Translations under genes and position numbers: made by a program
The notes under the pieces: generated by a model
Seen by the model: only the letters and a program-made list of their open reading frames with translations
The model's database searches: none
What the model was told of the DNA's origin: nothing
Shown here: piece after piece, positions 57,071-64,000 of the stretch
Layout: each line of letters starts with the position of its first letter
Position numbering within the stretch: the first letter of the stretch is position 1
From: Massilia sp. YIM B02763
GTDB lineage: Bacteria; Pseudomonadota; Gammaproteobacteria; Burkholderiales; Burkholderiaceae_D
Assembly (NCBI RefSeq): GCF_030412015.1
Contig: NZ_JASNRD010000017.1
Span: forward strand, 48,483-112,482
Length of the DNA stretch: 64,000 nt
Direction: 5' to 3'

Positions 57071-58496
57071 TCAGGCGCCCGTCAATTCCTTCTCCAGGTA
57101 TTTTTCCAGCCCCTCCAGCGACTTCCCCTTGGTCTCCGGCAGGCAGGTCGCGACGAAGATCAGCGATCCCACGTTGATGGCGGCGAACACAAAGAACGTG
57201 GCGCTGCCGAACTGGGCCATGGCGATGGGGAAGAGCAGCGCCACCAGGGCGTTGAAGATCCACTGGCAGGCGACGGCGGTGCCGGTCAGCACGCCGCGCA
57301 GGTGCATCGGGAACAGTTCCGACATCAAGAGCCAGTACACGGGCGCGATCAGCATCTGCATGAACAGCAGGAAGCACAGGATGCAGGCCAGCGCCGTGTA
57401 GCTTTTCGCCAGGCCATCGGGCATCTACAGCAGCACGGCGCCCAGCGCGGCCTGGGAGGCGACGACGAAGCCGAGGCCGGTCAGCAGCATCGGGCGGCGG
57501 CCGTGCTTGCCGATCAGCCAGATGCCGAAGAAGGTGGCGATCACGGCCACGACACCGTTGCCGATGGTGGCCGTCAGCGCCGCGTTCGTGCCGAGGCCCG
57601 TCGATTGCAGGATGATCGGCGTGAAGTACATGAAGGCGTTCACTCCCGTGAACTGGGCCGTGAAGCCCAGGCCGATGCCGATCCACAGCAGCTTGCGGAT
57701 CCAGGGCGTGGCCAGCACGGCCGACCAGCCGGCCTGGTCGTGCTCGATTTCGTTCAGCCTGACCATGTCGGCCATTTCCTTGTCGATCTGCTTGTCGCTC
57801 GCGCGGATCTGTCCCAGCACGGCGCGCGCTTCCTCCATGCGGCCCTTGCTGGCCAGCCAGCGCGGCGACGCCGGCACGAACAGCATGCCCACGCCCAGCA
57901 GGACGGCCGGCACCGCGGCGATGCCGAGCATGTAACGCCACACGTGCGGGGAATCGGACAGGTAGGCCAGTAGCGCATTGAGGATGTAGGCGATCAATTG
58001 GCCGCTGACGATCATCAATTCGTTCTGGCTGACGAGGCGGGCACGGTGGCTGGGGCCGGCCATCTCGCCGATGAACACGGGCACCGTCGACGAGGCGCCG
58101 CCGACGGCCAGGCCCAGCACGAAGCGCATCGCGACCATGACGGCGACCGACGGGGGCCAGCGCCGTGCCCAGCACGCCGATCATGAACACGAGCGACAGG
58201 CCCAGCAGCGTCGTGCGGCGGCCATAGCGGTCGGACAGCGTGCCGGCCGTCAGCGAGCCGAACGCGGCGCCGAACACGAGGGCCGAGGTCACGATGCCTT
58301 CCGTGACGGGAGTAAGGCCGAGGCCGCCATTGGAGACGGGGGCGCTCATGAAGGGCAGCGCGCCCGAGATGACGCCGGTGTCGTAGCCGAAGGCGAGCGC
58401 GCCCATGGTGGCGGCGATCGCGACTTTGAAGACGAAGCGGTTTTCCTTGCTGTCGGGTGGCGCCGTCACGGCGGCCGACGTGGTAGTGGTAGACAT
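57071..58496 (-). pseudogene. Sugar-porter MFS transporter, broken by a frameshift and an in-frame TAG
   Basis: The first ~113 codons (58496 to about 58157) give FGYDTGVISGALPFM and SDRYGRRTTLL, typical of sugar porters. An extra C in a five-C run (58152-58156 on the plus strand as G) shifts the frame. Removing one base restores ALAPSVAVMVAMRFVLGLAVGG, and the frame continues through PVFIGEMA, RWLASKGR and GVNAFMYFTP to a TAG at 57427-57425. It then resumes as MPDGLAKSYTALACILCF, YWLLMSELFPMHLRG and PETKGKSLEGLEKYL. With both lesions repaired it would be about 473 residues, XylE/GalP-like. The two independent lesions make it a pseudogene, unless the G-run indel is a sequencing error. Confidence 0.88.
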
Positions 58497-58695
58497 CGAT
58501 ACGTATCCTTCTGGCTAGTGGACGGAACTGTCGCAAGACAGCGGGTCTCCTCCTCCTCGCCCCAGGAACACGTCTGGAACACGATTTATTACATATCTTG
58601 CAAATATTTTCGCTTTTCTTTCATGCAGGATACATCAAACACATTTGCACGAATGTTTGTAAGCGTACATAATTCACCATTCAACACGTTCAGCT

Positions 58696-58713
58696 GTGCC
58701 AGAAAAGTGGCAC
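58696..58713. promoter_or_regulatory. Perfect inverted repeat, candidate upstream activator site 1
   Basis: GTGCCA-N6-TGGCAC, centred about 87 bases upstream of the -24/-12 promoter, a usual distance for a bacterial enhancer-binding protein. Confidence 0.5.
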
Positions 58714-58725
58714 TACACTTGACTG

Positions 58726-58746
58726 CCTGTTCAGTTTTGCCACAGG
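58726..58746. promoter_or_regulatory. Inverted repeat, candidate upstream activator site 2
   Basis: CCTGT-N11-ACAGG. It contains a TGT...ACA pattern like enhancer sites and a GTTCAG...TGCCA block repeated from 58689, 41 bases away. Confidence 0.4.
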
Positions 58747-58783
58747 TGAAGCCTTGCCCTGCCCTTGGACGCCCCTTCCAAAG

Positions 58784-58799
58784 TGGCATGGTTATTGCA
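58784..58799 (+). promoter_or_regulatory. Sigma-54 (-24/-12) promoter of the pqq operon
   Basis: TGGCATGGTTATTGCA matches the sigma-54 consensus TGGCACG-N4-TTGCW at all but one specified base, with the invariant GG and GC at the required 10-base gap. It lies 87 bases before the pqqA ATG. A match, not a measured promoter. Confidence 0.7.
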
Positions 58800-58885
58800 T
58801 GTTCCACATCGTCTGCATCGCTCGGGCCTTTCCAGTAAAGTTGCGTGTAGATGCATTCTTCATCAACTGCTTAAGGAGAACGATC

Positions 58886-58960
58886 ATGAGCTGGGCCAAA
58901 CCTGAATTCATCGACCTGCGTTTCGGTTTCGAAATCACGATGTACATCCTGAATCGCTGA
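58886..58960 (+). CDS. pqqA: Pyrroloquinoline quinone precursor peptide
   Basis: A 24-residue peptide preceded by AAGGAGA. The conserved Glu16 and Tyr20 (FEITMYIL) are the residues cross-linked to make PQQ. It starts MSWAKPEFIDLRFGF, matching known PqqA peptides. PqqE, helped by PqqD, joins the Glu and Tyr carbon atoms; later steps need PqqB and PqqC. It is the first gene of pqqABCDE. It is too short for ordinary gene finding. Confidence 0.96.
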   Translation: MSWAKPEFIDLRFGFEITMYILNR

Positions 58961-59014
58961 CATGCACGGTGTCGGCAACAATGACGCCGTGTCCGACACC
59001 GGCTGGCGCGCCCG

Positions 59015-59929
59015 ATGAAGATTCTCGTCCTGGGCTCCGCCGCCGGTGGCGGCTTCCCGCAGTGGAATTGCAACTGTCGTAATTGCGCCGGGCTGCGCAA
59101 CGGCACCATCCGCGCCACGGCGCGCACGCAATCGTCGATCGCCGTGTCGTCCAACGGGCAGGACTGGGTGCTGATCAATGCCTCGCCCGACATCCTGACC
59201 CAGATCCGCGCAACGCCCGCCCTGCAGCCGGGACGCGCCGTGCGCGATTCCGGCATCGCCGCCGTCATGCTGATGGATGCGCAGATCGACCATGTCACCG
59301 GCCTCCTGATGCTGCGCGAGGGGAAAACCTTGCCGCTCTATTGCACCGCGCCGGTCTGGCAAGAACTCGAAAACGGACTGCCGCTGGCCTCCGTCCTGTC
59401 CCATTACTGCGGCGTGCATTGGCACGCCTTGCCCATCGACGGCAGCACCGCGACGCAGGTGCCCGGCATCGACGGCATCCGCTTCACGCCGCTGGCCTTG
59501 CGCAGCAAGGCGCCACCCTATTCGAAGCACCGCGAGCGGCCCGAGCCGGGCGACAATATCGGCCTGCTGATCGAGGATATCGACAGCGGCCGCACCGTCT
59601 TCTATGCGCCGGGACTCGGCGCCATCGAGCCGCACGTGGAAGCGGCGATGCGGCGCGCCGACTGCGTGCTGGTCGACGGCACGCTGTGGACGGCGGACGA
59701 GATGATCGCGCAGGGCCTGTCGAAGAAAATGGCGGCCGACATGGGCCACCTGCCGCTGTCGGGCGACGGCGGCATGATCGAGGTGCTCGACCGCATCGGA
59801 GACCGGCGCAAGATCCTTATCCACATCAACAACACCAATCCGATCCTGGACAACGACTCGCCCGAACGCGCGCTGCTGGCGCGCCACGGCATCGAAGTCG
59901 CGTTCGACGGCATGGAGATCGTCCCATGA
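59015..59929 (+). CDS. pqqB: PQQ biosynthesis protein PqqB
   Basis: A 304-residue metallo-beta-lactamase-fold protein. It opens with KILVLGSAAGGGFPQWNCNCRNC (a Cys cluster that binds zinc), then NASPDILTQIRATPALQPG, MDAQIDHVTGLLMLREG, HYCGVHWHALPIDG, VDGTLWTADEMIAQGLSKKMAADMGHLPLSGDGGMIEVL and IHINNTNPILD. PqqB hydroxylates the tyrosine-derived ring of the diamino-acid intermediate. It lies 54 bases after pqqA and its TGA overlaps the pqqC ATG. Confidence 0.96.
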   Translation: MKILVLGSAAGGGFPQWNCNCRNCAGLRNGTIRATARTQSSIAVSSNGQDWVLINASPDILTQIRATPALQPGRAVRDSGIAAVMLMDAQIDHVTGLLMLREGKTLPLYCTAPVWQELENGLPLASVLSHYCGVHWHALPIDGSTATQVPGIDGIRFTPLALRSKAPPYSKHRERPEPGDNIGLLIEDIDSGRTVFYAPGLGAIEPHVEAAMRRADCVLVDGTLWTADEMIAQGLSKKMAADMGHLPLSGDGGMIEVLDRIGDRRKILIHINNTNPILDNDSPERALLARHGIEVAFDGMEIVP

Positions 59930-60618
59930 CGCTTGCAGCACCCTGGAACCGCGAGGAATTCGAAGCGCAATTGCGCGCCCGCGGCGCCGGCTACCACATC
60001 CACCATCCGTTCAACGTCAGGATGAACGAGGGCCTGTTGCGGCCCGAACAGATTCGCGGCTGGGTCGCCAACCGTTTCTATTACCAGATCAACATTCCGC
60101 GCAAGGATGGCGCCATCATCGCCAATTGCCCGGACCGCGAGACGCGGCGCAAGTGGGTGCGCCGCATCCTCGACCACGACGGCATGGGCGAGGACGAAGG
60201 CGGCATCGAAGCCTGGGTGCGGCTCGGCGAGGCCGTCGGGCTCGACCGCGACGAACTCTGGTCGCAGCGCCACGTGGTGCCGGGCGTACGCTTCGCCGTC
60301 GATGCCTATGTGAATTTCGCGCGCCAGGTGCCGTGGCAGGAAGCCGTGTGTTCCTCGCTGACGGAAATGTTCGCGCCCAAGATCCACAAGGACCGCCTGG
60401 CCAACTGGCCCGTCCACTACGGCTGGATCGACCCTGCCGGCCTGCAGTATTTCCGCAGCCGCATCTCGCTGGCCGAACGCGACGTCGAACATGGGCTGCA
60501 GGTGACGCTGGACCATTTCACCACGCGCGCCCAGCAGGAGCGGGCACTCGAGATCCTGCAGTTCAAGCTCGACATCCTGTGGGCCATGCTCGACGCCATC
60601 GACAACGCCTATCCCTGA
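59926..60618 (+). CDS. pqqC: Pyrroloquinoline-quinone synthase PqqC
   Basis: A 230-residue heme-oxygenase-fold enzyme. Diagnostic segments are YHIHHPFNVRMNEGLLRPEQIRGWVANRFYYQINIPRKDGAIIANCPD, ILDHDGMGEDEGGIEAWVRLGEAVG and SLTEMFAPKIHKDRLANWPVHYGWID. PqqC is cofactorless and oxidises the final intermediate with O2 to give PQQ. The start at 59926 overlaps pqqB by four bases (ATGA). Confidence 0.97.
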   Translation: MTLAAPWNREEFEAQLRARGAGYHIHHPFNVRMNEGLLRPEQIRGWVANRFYYQINIPRKDGAIIANCPDRETRRKWVRRILDHDGMGEDEGGIEAWVRLGEAVGLDRDELWSQRHVVPGVRFAVDAYVNFARQVPWQEAVCSSLTEMFAPKIHKDRLANWPVHYGWIDPAGLQYFRSRISLAERDVEHGLQVTLDHFTTRAQQERALEILQFKLDILWAMLDAIDNAYP

Positions 60619-60629
60619 CCGAAGATGCC

Positions 60630-60893
60630 ATGATGACCGTCCCAGACAAACCCGCTCTTTCCCGCCTGTTCCGCATGCAGTGGGAAGAAGCGCAGAACAG
60701 CTACGTGCTGCTGTATCCCGAAGGCATGGTGAAGCTGAACCAGAGCGCGGCGGAGATCCTCAAGCGCTGCGACGGCCAGCATTCCGTGCCGGACATGGTC
60801 GCCGAGCTCGAACAGGCGTTCGACCAGCGCGGCCTGCAGGGCGACGTCGAGGAATTCCTGCGCGCGGCCGGCGAGCGCGGCTGGATTCGCTGA
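60630..60893 (+). CDS. pqqD: PqqD peptide chaperone
   Basis: An 87-residue winged-helix-like protein (RiPP recognition element). It starts at the first of two adjacent ATGs (60630, 60633). The core LSRLFRMQWEEAQNSYVLLYPEGMVKLNQSAAEILKRCDG and VAELEQAFDQRGLQGDVEEFLRAAGERGWIR match PqqD. It binds PqqA and presents it to PqqE, whose gene follows by 10 bases. No fusion to PqqC is present. Confidence 0.95.
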   Translation: MMTVPDKPALSRLFRMQWEEAQNSYVLLYPEGMVKLNQSAAEILKRCDGQHSVPDMVAELEQAFDQRGLQGDVEEFLRAAGERGWIR

Positions 60894-60903
60894 GCCCGCG
60901 GCC

Positions 60904-62064
60904 ATGAATGCACCGCTGCCGCCGACCGCCGCTTCGACCGCCGCTCCGGCCATCGCGCCGCCGCTGTGGCTGCTGGCCGAGCTGACCTACCGCTGTCCGC
61001 TGCACTGCCCGTTCTGCTTCAACCCCGTCGGCTATGCGAACGAGCGCGCCGAGCTGGACACGGCACAATGGTTCGACGTGATGCGCCAGGCGCGCCAGCT
61101 CGGCGCCGCCCAGCTCGGTTTCTCGGGCGGCGAACCCCTGATGCGCGACGATCTCGAGGAGCTCATCGGCGAAGGGCGCCGGCTCGGCTTCTATACGAAC
61201 CTGCTGACGTCCGGCATCGGCCTGACCGAAGCGCGCCTGGCACGCATGAAGGAACTGGGCCTCGACCACATCCAGCTGTCGTTCCAGGACTCGACCCGGG
61301 AGATGAACGACTTCCTGTCGAGCACGAAGACCTTCGACCTGAAATCGCGCGTCGCCCGCCTGATCAAGCAGTACGACTACCCGATGGTCCTGAACGTCGT
61401 GCTGCACCGCTTCAATCTCGATCACGTGGAGCGCATCATCGAGATGGCGCTCGACATGGGCGTGGAATACCTGGAGCTGGCCAATACGCAGTATTACGGC
61501 TGGGCGCTCGTCAACCGGGCCCAGCTGATGCCGACGCGCGAACAGCTGGCGCGCGCCGAGGCCACCGTGGCTGCATGCCGCGCGCGCATCGGCAACCGGA
61601 TGCGCATCCTGTTCGTGGTGCCCGACTATTTCGAGGAGCGTCCCAAGGCCTGCATGAACGGCTGGGGCTCCGTCTTCCTGGGCATTGCGCCGGACGGCAC
61701 CGCCCTACCCTGCCATGCGGCACGTTCGCTGCCGGGCATCGCCTTCCTCAATGTGCGCGACACGAGCTTGCGGGACATCTGGTATGCCAGCGGCGCATTC
61801 AACCGCTTCCGTGGCGACGCGTGGATGAAGCCGCCCTGCCGCGACTGCAGCGAGAAAGCGCGGGACTTCGGCGGTTGCCGCTGCCAGGCCTATGCGATGA
61901 CGGGGGACGCGGAGAATGCCGATCCTGTCTGCGCCAAATCGCCCAGCCACGGCGACGTGCACGCCATCGTGCTGCATGCGCAACGCGCGCAAGCCTTGCC
62001 TCAGGACGTACAGCCGATCCTGTTCCGTACCGATGCCAACTCGCGCAAGCTGGGCACGCGCTAG
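60904..62064 (+). CDS. pqqE: PqqA peptide cyclase, radical SAM protein PqqE
   Basis: A 386-residue protein. The radical SAM cluster motif is C-x3-C-x2-C in TYRCPLHCPFCFNP. GFSGGEPLMRDDLEELIG and QLSFQDSTREMNDFLSSTKTFD follow. The C-terminal SPASM-type region binds auxiliary clusters through Cys of CMNGWGSVFLGIAPDGTALPCHAARSLPG and PPCRDCSEKARDFGGCRCQAYAMTGD. It forms the Glu-Tyr carbon bond of PqqA. The operon ends here; pqqF and pqqH are not visible. Its TAG overlaps the stop of the convergent phasin-like gene. Confidence 0.97.
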   Translation: MNAPLPPTAASTAAPAIAPPLWLLAELTYRCPLHCPFCFNPVGYANERAELDTAQWFDVMRQARQLGAAQLGFSGGEPLMRDDLEELIGEGRRLGFYTNLLTSGIGLTEARLARMKELGLDHIQLSFQDSTREMNDFLSSTKTFDLKSRVARLIKQYDYPMVLNVVLHRFNLDHVERIIEMALDMGVEYLELANTQYYGWALVNRAQLMPTREQLARAEATVAACRARIGNRMRILFVVPDYFEERPKACMNGWGSVFLGIAPDGTALPCHAARSLPGIAFLNVRDTSLRDIWYASGAFNRFRGDAWMKPPCRDCSEKARDFGGCRCQAYAMTGDAENADPVCAKSPSHGDVHAIVLHAQRAQALPQDVQPILFRTDANSRKLGTR

Positions 62065-62387
62065 CTCTTGCCGTTGCCCGTCCAGCCCGCCGTCCATGCC
62101 CGTCCCATCAGGCCGAGCGCCTGCTGGTGCGCGTCGGCGAAACGCACCATCGATTGCTGCTGCACCGACATCGCATTCCTGGCCAGCGCCTCCGCGCAGG
62201 CGTTCGATGCGGCCATGAAGGCACGCATCGTCTGTTCCTGGATGATGCTTGCCGAGCTCAGCACCAGTTGCTGGACGCTGGCCTGCATGGCGTCCCGGTA
62301 CAGGGAGGCGACGCCGGACCAGGTATCGACCCACTGGGCCGGAACGGGTGCAAGGGAAAGGATTGCTTCCGGTTTCATGCTCGTCAT
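62061..62387 (-). CDS. Phasin-like small protein
   Basis: A 108-residue protein from Met at 62387 (AGGAG about 6 bases upstream). The body is amphipathic alpha helix without Cys clusters: PAQWVDTWSGVASLYRDAMQASVQQLVLSSASIIQEQTMRAFMAASNACAEAL and MSVQQQSMVRFADAHQQALGLMGRAW. This helical, Ala/Gln-rich character resembles phasins that coat polyhydroxyalkanoate granules, but no family signature is decisive. Its stop is shared with pqqE through CTAG (62061-62064). Longer starts give a poor N-terminus. Confidence 0.5.
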   Translation of the reverse strand: MTSMKPEAILSLAPVPAQWVDTWSGVASLYRDAMQASVQQLVLSSASIIQEQTMRAFMAASNACAEALARNAMSVQQQSMVRFADAHQQALGLMGRAWTAGWTGNGKS

Positions 62388-62717
62388 GATGACTCCTGAT
62401 GGGTAACGGTGGATACCGCGCATCGAGCTTACTTCCGGATCCGGCACGCACATTGATCGTACCGGACCGTGTGCCGCGTCAGGCGTAAGGATTACATGAG
62501 GAATGTAACTTAATGACACGATGCATCGCTAGTGCTTTGCTGCCGCATGGGCAATATTGTCAAAGTAACGTGGAAAAAATACGCCAGTACAGACAATTTA
62601 TTTCACATATTCTCCGATAATTTCCTCGGATCAATTAACATTTCTCCAGAAACCAAATACTTTGCCGACTGCGCCGAATCAACGCCTGTCCGGCCCCATC
62701 CATTCCGGAGAAATGAC
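62388..62717. other. 330-bp divergent AT-rich region before the chemoreceptor
   Basis: A perfect inverted repeat TTACAT-N5-ATGTAA lies at 62492-62508. A TCCGATAA at 62613-62620 resembles the sigma-28 -10 element of flagellar/chemotaxis promoters, without an obvious -35. No gene was recognised. Confidence 0.4.
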
Positions 62718-64000
62718 ATGTTTCAGCAAATGAAGGTCGGCACGCGGCTGATCCTGGGTTTTCTTGCCATTGCCCTGCTCGGCACCATCGTGGCCGCCAT
62801 CGGCATCGTCAGCATGGACCAGATGAACGATCGCGCCAAGCGCCTGTACCAGAACGAGTTGCTCGGCCTTTCCTATACCAAGGAAGCGAATATCGATCTC
62901 ATCTACATCGGGCGCGCCTTGCGCGGCGTGATGCTGGCATCCAGCGACGAGCAGCGCCAGAAGACGATTGCGAATCTCGACAAGTACAGGCAGATGATGC
63001 GCGAGAACCTGGACCGCGCCCGCCCCCTGTTCTCCACCGACGACGGCAAGCGTACCTTCGCCGAGCTCGATGCCCAGCTGAGCGGTCATGACAAGGACAT
63101 CGCCGAGCTCCTCAAGCTGGCCAAGGACGACGCCCTGCAGCAGCAGCGCGCCTCGATCGACTACCTGTTCGGCACCTTCATGCCCCGTTCCCAGGTGGTC
63201 GACGACAAGATGACGGAGCTTGCCAAGCGCAAGGAAAAGCTGGCCAGCGATACCAACGACGCCAACTTCGCCTCCTACCGCGCCAGCCGCACGATGATGA
63301 TGATGCTGGTCGTGTGCAGCGCGCTGTCCGGCATCGCGCTGGGCGTGCTGATCACGCGCAGCCTGACGCGCCAGCTCGGCGGCGAACCGGCGTATGCGGC
63401 CGACGTTGCCGGCCGTATCGCTTCGGGCGACCTGGTCAGCGACGTGCAGCTGCGCGCCGGCGACACGTCGAGCCTGCTGTTCGCGATGAAGAGCATGCGC
63501 GACCGCCTCGCCACCATCGTCACCGAAGTACGCGCAGGCACCGATGCGATCGCGTCGGCATCGAGCCAGATCGCCAGCGGCAATATGGACCTGTCCTCGC
63601 GCACCGAAGAGCAGGCCGGCTCGCTGGAAGAAACGGCGTCGTCGATGGAAGAACTGACGTCGACCGTCAAGCAGAACGCCGACAATGCGCGCCAGGCCAA
63701 CACGCTGGCGATGACGGCCTCGAGCGTGGCAACCCAGGGCGGCGCCGTCGTCGCGCAGGTCGTCGAGACCATGGGCTCGATCGACGCCTCGTCGAAGAAG
63801 ATCGTGGACATCATTTCCGTCATCGACGGCATCGCCTTCCAGACCAATATCCTGGCGCTGAACGCCGCCGTCGAGGCGGCAAGGGCAGGCGAACAGGGCC
63901 GCGGCTTCGCCGTCGTCGCGGGCGAGGTGCGCACGCTGGCGCACCGTTCCGCCACCGCCGCCAAGGAGATCAAGGAACTCATCGGCGACTCGGTCGAGAA
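62718..64000 (+). CDS. Methyl-accepting chemotaxis protein, cut by the right edge
   Basis: About 427 residues before the window ends, from ATG 62718 with GGAG about nine bases upstream. TM1 (GTRLILGFLAIALLGTIVAAIGI) precedes a four-helix-bundle ligand region (about 30-185). TM2 (MMMMLVVCSALSGIALGVLITRSL) leads to HAMP (QLGGEPAYAADVAGRIASGDL). The signalling domain shows SSRTEEQAGSLEETASSMEELTSTVKQNA and the hairpin IDGIAFQTNILALNAAVEAARAGEQGRGFAVVAGEVRTLAHRS, identical in style to Tar/Tsr-type receptors. The ligand is unknown. The C-terminus, including any CheR-binding tail, is outside the window. Confidence 0.95.
   Translation, partial: MFQQMKVGTRLILGFLAIALLGTIVAAIGIVSMDQMNDRAKRLYQNELLGLSYTKEANIDLIYIGRALRGVMLASSDEQRQKTIANLDKYRQMMRENLDRARPLFSTDDGKRTFAELDAQLSGHDKDIAELLKLAKDDALQQQRASIDYLFGTFMPRSQVVDDKMTELAKRKEKLASDTNDANFASYRASRTMMMMLVVCSALSGIALGVLITRSLTRQLGGEPAYAADVAGRIASGDLVSDVQLRAGDTSSLLFAMKSMRDRLATIVTEVRAGTDAIASASSQIASGNMDLSSRTEEQAGSLEETASSMEELTSTVKQNADNARQANTLAMTASSVATQGGAVVAQVVETMGSIDASSKKIVDIISVIDGIAFQTNILALNAAVEAARAGEQGRGFAVVAGEVRTLAHRSATAAKEIKELIGDSVE

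Larger units (their letters stand above)
58497..58885. other. 389-bp AT-rich region between the sugar porter and pqqA
   Basis: It holds the sigma-54-type promoter (58784-58799) and two upstream inverted repeats listed separately, and the TTTGCA-rich area before the sugar porter. No additional coding frame was recognised. Confidence 0.5.

Noticed and set aside
41023..57427. Amber (TAG) recoding in this genome, suggested by two genes with in-frame TAG
   Set aside because: Many intact genes here end in TAG (HD-GYP regulator, GGDEF-EAL protein, cfa, msrA, moaC, pqqE), and the sugar porter also has a frameshift, so ordinary gene decay is simpler.

Overview
This window looks like chromosomal DNA of a GC-rich betaproteobacterium of the Oxalobacteraceae, close to Massilia/Telluria. 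The reasons are the base composition, a PEP-CTERM protein, the purine/glycolysis gene order (pgk-pyk-fba-purC-purE-purK-tsaC), a c-di-GMP-rich signalling gene set and a pqqABCDE operon. The genus is an inference; there is no rRNA in the window. One tRNA gene (Leu, CAA) is present. I saw no insertion sequence, prophage or CRISPR array.

Layout: 0-2.6 kb, the end of a membrane glycosyltransferase, a PEP-CTERM secreted protein and a small membrane protein. 2.6-6.0 kb, a KimA-like APC transporter, tRNA-Leu, a VOC protein and a periplasmic solute-binding protein. 6.5-10.9 kb, an MHYT-PAS-PAS hybrid histidine kinase overlapping an HD-GYP response regulator. 11-15.3 kb, a minus-strand gmd-rmd-GT4-GT4 polysaccharide operon, probably for GDP-D-rhamnose and its polymer. 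15.6-22.2 kb, maeB, an AhpD-like protein with a divergent AraC regulator, a rubredoxin-reductase-like flavoprotein and thiL. 22.2-27 kb, a second kinase/c-di-GMP pair (membrane hybrid kinase plus REC-PAS-GGDEF-EAL-REC). 27.2-29.1 kb, pncC, then an ArsR-type zinc sensor and its cation diffusion facilitator behind a perfect inverted-repeat operator. 29.1-36.1 kb, FKBP, tcdA, a hemerythrin-PdxH fusion, cfa, msrA, a flavin reductase and gcdH, with two unusual repeat arrays. 36.1-43.4 kb, a TetR/MFS pair, a DUF418 protein, OmpW, a nonsense-interrupted GDSL lipoprotein and an alpha/beta hydrolase lipoprotein. 43.6-52.7 kb, tsaC, the purine genes, fba, pyk, pgk and azlCD, all on the minus strand. 52.8-58.5 kb, a small zinc protein, a YheT-type hydrolase, a conserved unknown, an M48 protease, moaC and a broken sugar porter. 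58.6-62.1 kb, pqqABCDE behind a sigma-54-type promoter. 62-64 kb, a phasin-like protein and the start of a chemoreceptor.

The most notable observations are: (i) an open in-frame fusion of a hemerythrin domain to pyridoxine 5'-phosphate oxidase; (ii) a near-consensus -24/-12 promoter with upstream inverted repeats in front of pqqA; (iii) two loci where a four-copy tandem array sits between an inverted pair of REP-like palindromes exactly at the 3' ends of genes, with the palindromes providing TAG stop codons; (iv) a second family of ~86-nt hairpin repeats; (v) two genes (GDSL hydrolase, sugar porter) broken by in-frame TAG codons, the latter also by a homopolymer frameshift. All functional calls come from reading motifs and recalled family features; no database search was run.
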